64,000 nt of DNA from NCBI GenBank assembly GCA_023014335.1, contig JAECYW010000003.1:682001-746000 (forward strand), in the 5' to 3' direction. The position numbers and the translations under genes are program-made. The notes beneath the pieces were generated by a model that searched no databases, was not told where the DNA came from, and saw nothing but the letters and a program-made list of their open reading frames with translations. This stretch comes from Galerina marginata (lineage: Eukaryota > Basidiomycota > Agaricomycetes > Agaricales > Galerinaceae). Numbering within the stretch: position 1 is the first letter of the stretch; the number at the start of each line of letters is the position of its first letter. Below are positions 31,611 to 43,201 of this stretch, one piece after another.

Positions 31611-33368
31611 ATGTTGTTGGTCATGGTTTTTTCCGAGCAGGCGCCTTTCACGTCTGTCTTTGAGCCGTATACGGGAACGAACTACATCCCAACAGAATTG
31701 GAAGGAAGTCGAATTCGAGAAATCATCATGGAACCTGAGAAAATATCAGCAAAGATTGAAGACGATATAACGCGTCTTCAACTTGTCTTGGACAAAGTGA
31801 AGAAGGAAAAGCAGGGTCTCCAGGACGTCGTTGATAAACATCGTGGCTTGCTTTCGCCGTTTCGGCGGTTACCCAACGACATCCTGGTGGCCGTTTTTCT
31901 TTTTTGTCTCCCAGAATCGAATAACGCAATTATGGATATAAACGAACCTCCCCTTCTCCTTGGCCGCATTTGCAGGCGTTGGCAATTTGTCGCATACCAT
32001 ACACCACGCCTCTGGGCTACATTGCACGTCCCCGTCCCAAATTATCCTCATCCAGACGACGAAGCCCATTATCCTAAAAGCCGCGACCAGGTTTTATCGG
32101 AATTTCGGGCTAGACTCTCACTGCATCAAGTCGCGATAAAGGAGTGGCTCTCGCGATCGGGATTATGCCCGTTATCCTTATCTTTTCACCCAACTGCTTT
32201 CGAAGTAGGACAACCTATTGGCCACTATCAGCCATATCTCGATATATTGCATCTCTTCTCTCACCGGTGGCGTCACGTTGAGTTGACGATACTGGACGGT
32301 GAATACTCATCCTTCTTTTCCTCAATCATGGCACATGAGGTTCCTATGCTTTGCACTCTTCACGTCACATTTCTCCGCCCCTGGGCTGCTTGGGATAACA
32401 CTCATGATCCAAAATGGGAAAACAGCGGACTACTTAACGCGAAGAATCTTCAGAACTTATGTATGAGCGGTTTCCCCTTTCCAATCTCACAGATCGCAGC
32501 TCAGTTATCCAAGTTGACTCGCCTGGAGCTAATACATTCCTCGAACGCATGGCAAGAGGGAGGATTTCATATCACCGAGACGCACAAACTTCTTAGCGAA
32601 TGCAGCAACCTCGTTCATTGTGCAATCTATATTACCGATGGGGGCGGACCGATCTGTCCAACTAAAGCCATTGACCTTCCCTTTCTCCAATCCATGGAAG
32701 TCGTAGCCCAGACCTATTCCTTGGACTTTTTATTCCAATGTTTCCGGACGCCATTCCTTCGCTTCGTCAGATATCACGCAACGTCAAGACCGTCAAGTCG
32801 ATGTCGCTCATCATTGTTGACACTTTTATCGCGTTCCCAGAGCCAAATTGAGGGACTGACAACGAATGTTGAATTATTGACTCTACAGGACTTGCAGGAA
32901 TGCTTCAAGCTCACACCCTCATTAAGAAGATTTCGAAATGAAGAATACCGCCGTGGGTTCTTTTACGGCGAACCTACCGGCATTAATGTCGACGGAGGCC
33001 CACCCATAGACCTTGTTAAGACCGCATTCGAATTCTTAATTCCAGATGAAGAAGGGCATTGCTCCTGGCCCCGCCTCACCGACATCGATTTGGCGCACCC
33101 GTGCCATGTGAGCGATCAAGACGTATATAGGTTCATAACACGGAGGATCGAGAGAGCAAAATTTGGCGATGTCACGCCTTTGAAGAAAGTTAAGGTCGAT
33201 TTCAAGCACGAGTTGGAATGTGGCATTCAGGCCTCCCTTTTGCAATACACAGAGCTGGAGGATGGGATCAAGTTAGAATTTACGTATCCCAAGGAGAAAG
33301 TAGTCCATCCGGGAACCTTTAGGTACGGCAAGATATTGCCGAAATACTTCTCGATTTTTGATGTTTGA
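31611..33368 (+). CDS. F-box protein with N-terminal coiled coil, 585 aa
   Basis: The order is: leader, heptad-like coiled coil (about 44-78, ISAKIEDDITRLQLVLDKVK), F-box (about 83-130, FRRLPNDILVAVFLFCLPES ... RICRRWQFVAYHTPRLWATL), then LRR-like repeats. This is the commonest F-box layout in Agaricomycetes. It is a close paralogue of the next gene along its whole length, including the start region (TGTNYIPTE). The N-terminus is uncertain: the first ATG of the open frame is used here, but an acceptor CAG at 31,635-31,637 aligns with the intron end of the paralogue, so the real first exon may lie upstream. Its likely role is as an SCF receptor subunit. Confidence 0.85.
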   Translation: MLLVMVFSEQAPFTSVFEPYTGTNYIPTELEGSRIREIIMEPEKISAKIEDDITRLQLVLDKVKKEKQGLQDVVDKHRGLLSPFRRLPNDILVAVFLFCLPESNNAIMDINEPPLLLGRICRRWQFVAYHTPRLWATLHVPVPNYPHPDDEAHYPKSRDQVLSEFRARLSLHQVAIKEWLSRSGLCPLSLSFHPTAFEVGQPIGHYQPYLDILHLFSHRWRHVELTILDGEYSSFFSSIMAHEVPMLCTLHVTFLRPWAAWDNTHDPKWENSGLLNAKNLQNLCMSGFPFPISQIAAQLSKLTRLELIHSSNAWQEGGFHITETHKLLSECSNLVHCAIYITDGGGPICPTKAIDLPFLQSMEVVAQTYSLDFLFQCFRTPFLRFVRYHATSRPSSRCRSSLLTLLSRSQSQIEGLTTNVELLTLQDLQECFKLTPSLRRFRNEEYRRGFFYGEPTGINVDGGPPIDLVKTAFEFLIPDEEGHCSWPRLTDIDLAHPCHVSDQDVYRFITRRIERAKFGDVTPLKKVKVDFKHELECGIQASLLQYTELEDGIKLEFTYPKEKVVHPGTFRYGKILPKYFSIFDV

Positions 33369-33734
33369 ATATCCACAATTAACATATGACGAATCGGGAT
33401 TGTTGGTAGATAGCTAGTTCTAATTCTGAGCAGGTGACTGTGAAACCGCGCTCGGCCTGACTCTTGGCCTGATTGCTGGTTCTTGGTGAGAGAAAAATGA
33501 TACCGGTATTGTATGTAGTAAAAATTTGCACCTTTGCGTGTTGGTCGCATTCAAAAGCAACTGTAGGTGATGTTAAGCGACGTTGGAGTACGAAACGATG
33601 AAATTGTGATTTAATATAATAGGGACATCATGTGATCTGCGAAGGAGCAAGACTGATTTACCCGGTACTCCAACGAGCACTCACTTGTACTTGTCTTTGC
33701 TTTCCAGGGTTGGACACGGCCCGCTCACACTATC

Positions 33735-35523
33735 ATGGCGAGTAGTTTCCTCAAGGTAGCCAACTGTAGAGTCCGCTGACTCGGAATAGGCGCAGTTCAC
33801 TTCTGTTTTCGGTACCCACACGGGTACAAACTACATCCCAACTGAACGGGAAAGAAACCAAATTGAAGACATTATTGTGGAGCCTGAGAAATCATCTGCA
33901 AAGTTTAAGGACGACCTAATGCGCCTACAACTCGTTGTAGGCCAAATGACGAAGCAAAAGCTGGACCTACAGGACGTCATAGACAAACACCGACGCCTGC
34001 TTTCTCCGTTTCGTCGTCTGCCTGATGACATCCTCGCAGCGGTTTTCCTCTTCTGCCTTCCAGATTCGCATAACGCGGTCATGGACAAGAACGATTCACC
34101 CCTTCTTCTTGGCCGAATATGCAAGCATTGGAGATATGTCGCTTATCGTACACCTCTCCTGTGGGCGACATTACACCTTCCCTTCCCCATCCCACCTGCA
34201 AACCAGGGCGGCGATACACATTCTCTTAAAACCCACGACCAGCTTATGTCCGAATTTGAGGCCAAATCGTTGCTCCATCAAGAGGCTATAAAGCAATGGC
34301 TTTTGCGGTCTGGGTCATGCCCGCTTTCCTTATCATTCCACCCGACAGCATGGATGTTGGGACGACTAGTCGGTTACTACCAACCATATTTCGAAATCTT
34401 GCTCCAATTCTCTCGTCGATGGTGGCGGGTTGAGATGTCGCTACGCACCGACGAATATTCCTCTTTCTTTACCTCCCTTTCGGCAGACGACGTTCCATTG
34501 CTCCAATCCCTTCGTATAGGATTCCTTCCCGTCTGGACTCTCTGGAACAAACCTCACGACTTGAATTGGGAAAAAAGTGGTTTGTTTAAGTCGAAGAATC
34601 TTCGTGCCCTGTGCATGAGCGGCTTCCCTTGTCCCGTCCAGCATTTGACCGTCCAGTGGTCCAAATTGACGTGCTTGGAATTAACCAATTCCCAGCAACC
34701 ATGGCACGACCAGGGGATGGATATCCCCAAGACACACGACCTTCTCAGCCAGTGTAGCAACTTGGTTCATTGCGCCCTCCATATCACCGGTCTAGCCGGG
34801 CAAACTTGCCCACCTGAACTCATCAACTTTCCTTTTCTTGAATCGTTAGACATTTTAGATCATGCGCATTTCCTGGAGGCATTATTCCACTGTTTCCAGA
34901 CACCTTCACTTCGCTTCGTGAAGTATCATACAGTATTCTGGCCTTCAAATGAACGTCGCTCCCCGTTGCTGGCACTGCTATCGAACACCCAAGGTCGCGT
35001 GGAGGGTTTAACTACAAACGTCGAGTTCATGACTGTACAAGAATTACGGGAATGTTTCGAACTTACTCCCTCATTAAGAAGATTCCGGAATGAACAATGT
35101 GTCCGTGGATTTTTTCATGAACAATCCCAAGGCTTCAACAAGATCGCCGACTTTCCTATCGACTTCGTCAAAAGCGCCTTCAGATTCTTGATCCCAGATG
35201 AGGATGGCCGATGCTATTGGCCCCGCCTCACCGAGATCGATTTGAATCACGCGCGTCGCATTAACGATCTGGACGTGTTACTATTTGTCGAACGGAGAAT
35301 GGAGCTCTCGAAATCTAAGAGCGATGTCACACGTCTGAAAAGGGTCAAGGCTAATTTCAAGACCGAGATGGTACACGACATCCATACGGCTGTCTCGCGG
35401 TACGCAGACTCAGACGTCGAAGGGAGGGTAAAATTGGATTTCACTTATCCATCGGAGAGGGCAGTCCGTCCAGGATATTACCGCTACGACAAGACTTTAC
35501 GAAGATCTCCCTTGCTCGAGTAG
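33735..35523 (+). CDS. F-box protein, paralogue of 31,611-33,368, about 584 aa
   Basis: The model joins a short exon MASSFLK (33,735-33,755) to 33,790-35,523 across a 34-nt intron (GTAGCC to GAATAG). That intron is very short, but it has a CTGAC branch motif and removes the only early stops. If it is not spliced, translation could start at the in-frame ATG at 33,919. The body has coiled coil, F-box (FRRLPDDILAAVFLFCLPDS ... RICKHWRYVAYRTPLLWATL) and LRR-like repeats in the same order as its neighbour, with many identical stretches. The pair is a tandem duplication that has since diverged. Confidence 0.8.
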
Positions 35524-36117
35524 GCTTGGGAACGATGTGTACGGAAGGGTAAAGTGTAGGAACGAAGCTGGTTGTTACTACGCATCTAAATAACTTCCAT
35601 TAGATCACAGTTCACGGTTGCAAAAAACCACATTTCTACTTACTGGTGTATTACGACCACATCCTTTGTAGAACGAGGAATGAACGATCTGCTTTTCTAT
35701 CTGGTCAGTAGTTCACAGTTTAGGGTCCAAAAAATAATTGTGGCAGAAGTGGAGAAGCGTGCCAATTGCCAACAATCAGTACCCTGAATTGCGAAGGCGG
35801 CAGCCTTGCAGAAGACTGAGAGAAGACAGTGTGTGGCTTTCTAAGGGGTCAAGACAAGAGCTGCTTAGATCGCTCGATCTTGGTCCCAGCAGCGGAGGTG
35901 GTAGACAAGGACGCTCAAGATCAACCAACCTCGTCGAAGTTCGACGAAAGGTTTCTCTTCGCCTTTTTCTGGAAGAGACGGTGCCATCTGCAGTAACCTT
36001 ACGAACTATCTGAGTCAGATACACCGATGACATGAGGTTGGGGCAAAATTCAATATTTACAGATGCGGTCATACAATGGGCCTGTTTGAGAGACGATTTT
36101 TGAAGCCCCAGCAAGGA
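35524..36117. other. intergenic, with one half of a direct repeat
   Basis: About 35,921-36,010 resembles 36,117-36,210 in the same orientation, sharing TTCGACGAAAG and a nearby GGTAACCTT-like block. The 36,117 copy is the end of the hypothetical frame described next. Nothing else is recognised. Confidence 0.4.
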
Positions 36118-36351
36118 TCAACTAATTTCGTCCAGTTCGACGAAAGATCTTTTTCTGCCTTTATCTGAAAGGGACGGCTCTGTGAATGGGTCGGCATCAG
36201 AGGTAACCTTGAGGGAAAGATGCGAGACGTACAATTTCCCTGTGCATGAATTGTATATCTGAGAGATGAACGGTAATATTTCAGGACGAGCGTAATCATC
36301 AATGTTCCAATATCCATTTTTTGAGATTAAGCTCTCTCTGAGAGACCACAT
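36118..36351 (-). CDS. hypothetical protein fragment, 77 aa
   Basis: The frame begins MWSLRESLIS and ends RKRSFVELDEIS. It includes a protein-like stretch (PEILPFISQIYNSCTGKLYV). A diverged second copy of the C-terminal part lies downstream on the same strand (about 36,010-35,921) with the frame shifted, so this is probably a partly duplicated or decaying gene. A possible donor (CTCAAGGTTACC) lies inside it. The family is not recognised. Confidence 0.3.
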   Translation of the reverse strand: MWSLRESLISKNGYWNIDDYARPEILPFISQIYNSCTGKLYVSHLSLKVTSDADPFTEPSLSDKGRKRSFVELDEIS

Positions 36352-36726
36352 CTTTGAATTAAGAATCAGAACAGCCAGCCCAGGAGGTTCTAGTTGACGT
36401 TAAATGATGAATAATGTATCCTGAGATGAGTACATGGGCTTTCGGTAGTCGAGGGAGATCGTTATATACAAGGTAGAGAATGCGAAGTCCAGGTAGCACA
36501 AAATGTCTTTGAAAAGAACGTAAGGATATTATAGTTGATGGGGCGGATATGAAAAAATACAATGCAAACGATCGTGTTGTTGTTTGTAAGAGGCACGATA
36601 CGGCGAGGTCAGACGAACGGAATCCGCCAGCGGTGACGTCGCAGCCAACCTCTAACTGAGAAAGACGGTCAGAAACGCCAGTATCAACGAGAAATATAAC
36701 TCACTTCAGGATGAACAAGAGATTCA

Positions 36727-37080
36727 TCAATACGAAGGATCGACCTCCGGTAACTCCTTGTTCATTCCCATGCCCCCTGCTACCCACAAAGCCTTCCGCA
36801 TGGCGAAAGCTAGCCAGAATAGGAACGCCACAAACAGCAGCAGAGCAGCTCTCGCATACGGTGACGGTGTTCGCACCCGAAATCGCGGGTCAGAGTCGAA
36901 TGCTGGTATGGGTTCACGACGAACGCGAGGCCGACGTGGGGCAGCGTCCTCCGTGTCATGTTCGAATGGGCGATATTCTTGCTCAGCGTCGTATGGAGGT
37001 GGGTATGTGGGGGACTCTGAGCGCGACGATGGCAGGCTATACGCTGGCGAGGTGGGCAAAAGCTCATATTTGGGCGCCAT
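36727..37080 (-). CDS. small single-TM protein, 117 aa
   Basis: One exon with ATG in a strong ACCACCATGG context. A Pro/Ser/Tyr-rich acidic N-terminus (residues 1-50) and a basic patch (49-57) precede one membrane helix at about 76-94 (RAALLLFVAFLFWLAFAM), followed by RKALWVAGG and a short acidic tail. The helix and the flanking MRKAL match the MRGAL of the protein at 27,461-28,055, so they share a membrane module. Function is unknown; a tail-anchored-like protein of an internal membrane is possible. Confidence 0.75.
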   Translation of the reverse strand: MAPKYELLPTSPAYSLPSSRSESPTYPPPYDAEQEYRPFEHDTEDAAPRRPRVRREPIPAFDSDPRFRVRTPSPYARAALLLFVAFLFWLAFAMRKALWVAGGMGMNKELPEVDPSY

Positions 37081-37514
37081 GGTGGTGGTACAATTTGAAG
37101 ACGAGATCTGTCAGTCACGGTGTCGCTGTGGTGGAAACAAGCAGACGTTGTAGATGTTACGAGCGGAGGGATCAACCAAGCAGGGTTAAATAAGTCGGGC
37201 CAGGAACCCGAGGGCCGACGTTGCCGTCTCCACTTTCGACCAAGGGGCGTTCACCGGAAAAACCAAAACTTCCACCGCCAAGTGGGCTTGAAATACGGTG
37301 TCTGAACATAATGTCTACTGAGAGAGCATTCATTTTGGCCTGTCTTCAAGTTCTACTTACAGTTTCGTACCTCTACATACTTAGTTAACGATTCATTTTC
37401 GAACGGCGTTAGTCCGAAAAAATTGTGACAATTCAAATTGTAATAAAAGCCATGGATTGAATCTTAAAAAACGACCAAAAGTACGTGGTACAAGCCGGGA
37501 TCCCTCACAACTCG

Positions 37515-39554
37515 CTACCACAGAATGGGTGCATGGTTGGCACCGAAGGAGAACATCGCGATAGCAGGTCCCGCCACTGTGCTCTCATCATCCAACCGAA
37601 CCTCGCTAATATTTCCAGTACCCTTCAGAACAACGACGAAGACAGTCCCTTTGACGTCCAAATCCTTAGGGATCTGCACGAAGTACTTCCGGTTGTCATG
37701 ACCAGCGTCGGAGCCTTGTACGGTATCCTCCCGTTCTGTGATGGGGGCGAATATCGTCTCGAACCCGAAGAGGAAAGCGGCGAAGAGCCGCTCGTTTTTC
37801 TGAATGTTGGGGTTCTGGAACGATATTTCGGCTTCTTTTCCAGGCACGAGACGAGGAGCGAGCCAGAGTTTAGGATATGGACTTAAGTTGGCTGGGAGAA
37901 GGGCACGGTTTTGGGCAGGCATCTTGTCGAAGTCGAAGAAGCTCGTGAGGAGCGTGAGGACTTGGTTGGACGAGAGGGGCGTCTGCGACGGGGGTAAAAA
38001 AGTCTGCAAGAAGAAAGGAGACGATGAATACATACCTCGAATGCGGTATTCCAGGGGTGCTGCTTGCGGACAGCCGAGTTGATCCATGACGCTTGACGAG
38101 ATTCAACTGAAAGAATCGATGCGCCGACCGTAACATACTCCTGATGAACCACGCCCTATCATAAGCCAAATATTCGCAGAAATTAACTTCGACGTACCCG
38201 GTTGGAGAAGTAGTGGAGCCCGCCAACGTAGCTTCCAGCGACTATGGTCGTGATGGCTTCGCTGAGGTCGATGAAGGCATGGACATCGTTGTCAGAACTA
38301 AGTGGAGAAAATTAGGTCAATTCGCCTTAGGGAATGGGGGAGAACTGACAATTGATAGTCGGAAGGTACAACGTGGTCGCGTCCCGACGAAGTAACCGCG
38401 CTCTGCAAGAAATCCAAACGCGTCTTCTCATGTTCCGCGATCTGCATATAGCGGCCTCGGACCCAATCTGGGAATCCGGCTTTGAGGAAGTCCGCCTGAG
38501 AGTACCTTGATAACCCGCGTTCAAAGAAGGCAGATTCGAGTTGTTGGATGAACAGGGCGAGGTTGAGGTATTGGACATCTGGGGGCATTATATGAGCGAA
38601 CGTCGAGAAAGAAGAGTGGAAGTATATAGACAAGTAACGTACCTCGAGAATCGTCATATTTGCGATTGGCACCGTTTTCCTGGCGCTTCGGGAGAGCACT
38701 AGGAGGAGGTGCAGAGGGTGCGGATGCTATCGAGCCATTTGGATCAGCGAAAAACGATGTGGAAAAGACCTCGCTTTACCAATTTCCGGGCTCGACGCTT
38801 TGGAAACGCTCGCCAGCCAGACCGCTTCACAAAAATCTCAAATAAGAAGGGCGAAAGAGTTGAAGGAGACGCAACCTACCGGTGGCGTTCTCGTCAGCGT
38901 TAAGCGAATCTACATTTGAACTACAATCAGGGCCGGAAATCGTAAAGAAAAACGTTCCTTCTCACCGGTGGCATCGCGGCGGTTCTGGGACGCTGAAGAC
39001 AGAGAGAAAATCGCTTAAGAAGTTTCAAATTCAGAGGATGGACTGGGATGCGCACGGGAGGAATTGAACGCGTTGCCGAAGAAACCTCGAGGCTCTAAAC
39101 GCAGTTTAACAATGGAAATGTAAGGAAAAACCTCTTCACATACCAACTTTCGGACTGCGAGTCATAGGAATACCCTCCAGCACTTCACCAGCCGGTACGC
39201 CTGAGTTGACATGTCAAATCAGGTCCAGAAGGGCAGGTATGAACAAGATACGCACGATTAGCAGCACCATCACCCTGCTCTTCCAGTGAAGCTACACCAA
39301 AAATTAAACAGAGACGAAGAGGACACGAAGGAGGACGTACTGATCGTATCGTAGTGGTTTGACGACGCTAGAGTACAGAGAAAGGCCGAAGTTAAGATGA
39401 GACAAGAGTGATAACCGCAATGCTTACCTGGAGGGAACCCAGTGGGAAGAGCGTCGGGCTCGCCTGTCATCGCTGAATTTGGTATGACGTTAGCGATGGT
39501 TGTCGTCGAAAAAAAGGCAATCGCCACGAAAGAAGTAAGAATAGTAGTTTTCAT
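37515..39554 (-). CDS. secreted ferritin-like domain protein, 13 exons, 466 aa
   Basis: The exons are 39,554-39,428, 39,367-39,341, 39,291-39,256, 39,200-39,144, 39,094-39,056, 38,992-38,966, 38,909-38,880, 38,836-38,780, 38,726-38,643, 38,578-38,350, 38,297-38,198, 38,155-38,036 and 37,982-37,515; all phases join. A signal peptide (residues 1-21) is followed by a low-complexity linker made by seven very small exons. A ferritin-like helical domain begins near 162 (LNLALFIQQLESAFFERGL; AGFPDWVRGRY), and a beta-rich C-terminal part follows. The family (Rds1-like, Ferritin_2) is secreted or vacuolar. Two positions that usually hold His appear changed: IAEHEKTR (usually EHExxH) and VESRQASW (usually EARHxxW). 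If so, di-iron binding is probably lost. Small-exon joins are inferred from frame and splice signals only. Confidence 0.8.
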
Positions 39555-41359
39555 GTTGTTGACAAAGAGCGTGGATAGTTGTGGTGTTAACGATTGTGGG
39601 TAGGGATGTGCGAATAGCGGTCGATGTGGGGTATCAGAGGCAAAGAAAGATATTGACGACCAAGGAGAATGGGAAGATTATATAGCTTGAGGTGGCTGAC
39701 GGCGATTTCGATTCTGACCATGGTTGACAAGAGCAAGAGGCCAACATGCGATAAAAATAGATCAAGTCCTGACGTGCACAGCCACGTGGGCAACGTGTTC
39801 TCGCTCGACGATTACTGGAACTTTTTGGGATCTTTCCTGAAAGGTCTTATTCAGCCATCCGTCGATTCATTTAGGAAGCAGTTGTAGAGCATGTACTACA
39901 GATTAGAGATATACTTATTCAAGGTCACACGAATCGTTCATGAAAATGCGGAACACCTACATACTCGAGTATGCATGGGGTCAAGGTCAAAGGGTGGCAA
40001 TATTATTAGAGCAGAAGCAAGCCCCCTCGGCTGAGCCACTGATCTAGATGATGGTTTGTCATGTATTACTTCTTTGCTGGGCGCTTAACTGTATAAATAC
40101 GAAAGGGCGACATTGAAGTGTCGTCGGCGCTATAAACCTGCCGTCTCGTTCTAGGGACAAAGCTCTTCCTCTCTCGGTATTTTAAGAAAAGTAGGTCGTC
40201 GTATCTGGTATCTATCGTCGTTTCCGGACGAGGGTTCGTTGTCAGAGAAGTGGGTACGATTTCATAGCTCTTTGGGTCTTATAACTATAGTTAAGATCGA
40301 GGAAAAGATATCAATTTTGAGTTTTACCTTGTTCACCTATCGAGTGACTACCTCGATCAGAGTCAAGATTTACTGCATCAACTGTGGAGGGAAATTCGCC
40401 TTCTTTCTCTAGTGCCAAAAAATCCCAAAAAAAAAGTACGAATCAGTAGGGCGCTGGGTAAAATGAACAGACACCTTGAAAGCCAATTGATGCAAGAAAA
40501 ACGACTCCTTTATCTGTTAAGCAAAGACTTACCGTTCAAAATATGTTTTTGAGGTGTGCCTTTGCTTTTCCGTCCACGATTTCTGCAGGCGCATGGCTTA
40601 ACCCCCTCCTGCATCGCCCACTTAGCGTCCGGGAATGGCAAGACGATTTTGCCGTCTGGTCTTCTAGGGAAAAGAAAACAAGACGGAATTCCGCAGTGGG
40701 AAATCATATCAGGAGGTGGGCACCTGTCATGGTCAATCCTGAGTTTTTGTCCGGCTTTTAAGCGATTTCGGAGGCAAACCCAATAAGAGCATTTGTTAAG
40801 CGCCATCACAAATCACGGATTCTGTAGACAGCGTTACGTGCGGGACCCGACGTTTACTCTCACACTGAAGGCGGAATCAGACTTGGCCGAATAACGACAA
40901 GACCTTCGTGCGAAGAGATTCCGTGAGGAGGATACGGCTCTAACTACCGTACAATGTCACACACAGGCATAAGAAAAGTAGGTAGTTCCGCCTACGTGCC
41001 ATTTTCTACAACTCCACTACATGCAAGGAACTGCGAGGGCACACCATACCGAAGCTTCTGACACGACGCAGAATATCTTTGGGAAACCACAATTTCTGAA
41101 GTGGCTTGAATAAGAAAATGTACACAAGAGTTTTAATTTCGAAATCGCCAGGCTGCCGGGACTCATACCAATTACAGAATAGGGGATGAAAAGTAATGAT
41201 ATAAAAGGAGGCAGCCATTGAGTGGGTCATGCCGTGGAGGACGGCGGACAAATCAGATAGAGAAACGCTCTGGTTTATATTATTTAAAACGACGAAATGT
41301 ATCTTGACCATTGACTGACCTTTCCCCCTCGAGGTTCTTTCACCAATTCAAAACTATCA
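39555..41359. other. intergenic stretch
   Basis: About 1.8 kb between the ferritin-like gene and the F-box gene. Small frames on both strands near 40,510-40,810 have no family resemblance. It probably holds the promoter of the ferritin-like gene at its left side; no TATA box is certain. Confidence 0.5.
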
Positions 41360-42833
41360 TCAGCCCACGATGCCTACAAGAGTAGTAAACCCCTCAACCC
41401 CAAATGGACCCCTGTTTTTCAATCTATTCCGAGTCAACCTCATCATCCGCTTTACCGATGTGCTGACCTCTTCAATTGTCAGCAATGGTTCATGTGGATT
41501 GCTCAACCCAAACTCCGAATAATCCGAGTCTGAGGAACTGTCATGGGCCTCAGGGAGTTGTACTTCCAGGATAATGCTGGACAGAGAAGGGAGAAATTGA
41601 TCACTGGCAAGGGTTTCGTCGAGCTCGTTAAGGAGGGTAGGTTCTTCATATCGAGAGTTGGAATACTTGAGGGTCGTTCTAAGAGGGAATAATGGGGCTA
41701 CATCTTCAGGGTATAGAAGGAAAAGGTCAAGGATAATGTGAACATCCTTGAGTCCGTGGGGGGCCGTTTTGAGGAGGGAACACCATTCTGCCAAGCAATC
41801 TCGGGGAGACTGCTTGGATAAGTCTATAAACTGAATGGTCAAAGTAAAGTGTCGGAGTTGTTGCATGTGAGCAAGAGTTACGCTCGGTAAAAGTTGACGG
41901 TGATTATCCTGTTGAGACGCTAAACATTTCCCGGCCTTGAGCCCCTTGTAAATGCCTTTATCAGTGGTAGAACTTACTAAGCGTAAAGGCCTCAGCGTCT
42001 TCGTCGAAATTAATTTCCTCTGTGAGATTTTGACTCACTTTCAGCGTTTCCAGAGTTGTTCGAGCGGAATGTATGATTTTCCATGTCTGGTCGACCGTTG
42101 TTGGGGAGAAGTCGATATTTAGGTCACGAAGACGGGAGAAGTCGAGAGAAAGTTCGAATGACTGCATGTAATCCTTCAGTTGGGCCAGAAACACTCGACA
42201 ATTTGAGAACGAGACACCCTCGAGGTAGATGCGCTTTTCATCGGCCGAGGCGATGTGTTTTTCAGAACCTTCAGGATTAGAGCGCGGTTCCAATGAAATG
42301 GAAATAAGGTTTAAAGATTTGAGGTAGTGACAACTATTGAAAACGGATGGATGAACATCTTCAATGCCAGTGAGAGACAGTTCGACCAAGCCTTCCCTGG
42401 AAACTAACTCTGTTATTGAGCTTTGAAGTGCAGAATCAAGGCATTTCCAAGAGTTGGACGTCATTATATGTAGGCCAAAAATTTGGAGATTTGTCAGGAG
42501 TTTCAGAAGCCGAGGCAAGAAGGGATGCTCGACCACCCAGTGGCTGGGGTTGAGGTCGAGGACGTGTACATTACGAACATATCGCACCAGGTGAGGGTGG
42601 ACGGAAAGAAGGTAGTAAAAGTTAATAAGAACGATTTCCTCTTGTGATGCAACTTTCGTCCGCATATCGAACGTCCGAAAGATATGAGTGCGACAGAGGT
42701 GGAGGATATCACGGCTGATGAACGAGCACGCGCAAAGAGTTTTCGTGTCACCTGCATATGCAAGCTGGTCGAGAATAGACCCTATGATATCGAAAGGAAG
42801 GGTTGCTTCGGCTTCGTCAAGCATCGGGGTCAT
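41360..42833 (-). CDS. F-box/LRR protein, two exons, 471 aa (intact paralogue)
   Basis: Exon 1 is 42,833-41,978 and exon 2 is 41,919-41,360; the 58-nt intron runs GTAAGT to GTTTAG. The start MTPMLDEAEA is chosen because the paralogue at 47,885 begins at the same alignment position (both reach LPFDII after 12 residues). An F-box-like N-terminus (LPFDIIGSILDQLAYAGDTK) precedes LRR-like repeats. The C-terminal part has an acidic Ser-rich stretch (AHDSSSDSDYSEF). This gene is the intact sister of the gene broken by the retrotransposon; exon structure and length agree. The likely role is as an SCF substrate receptor with unknown target. Confidence 0.85.
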
Positions 42834-43201
42834 GGTCACAGTATCGAGATGCGAACAGCGGTTGAATGTGGAAGTTGGGAACTTGAACGTTATCTGCTGT
42901 CGGTAAGTCCGTGTGACAACAAAATAGGTTCTCCCCGTCACACAAAGCTTATTTTAACCACTTTCCCGTTTCGGTAATGAAATGACATGTCAATGCTTGA
43001 ACTGAACTCCATGGCGGAATTTCGAACATTATGCATTAAGGACCGTGCGATTCATAAAGCTACTCTTACCTGGCAATAAGTGTATTGACTGTATTCTGTG
43101 CTATTGTCGAGTTTGTAACCCTAAAAACCGCCTTTTGATTGACGCCGTAATTATTAAGATATATTCTAATTTCGAATACACAACGATGGGTAAACGATGG
43201 A

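Noticed and set aside
36711..37193. 160-aa plus-strand open frame
   Set aside because: It is antisense to the well-supported single-TM gene on the minus strand.
37485..37886. 133-aa plus-strand open frame
   Set aside because: It is antisense to the last exon of the ferritin-like gene.
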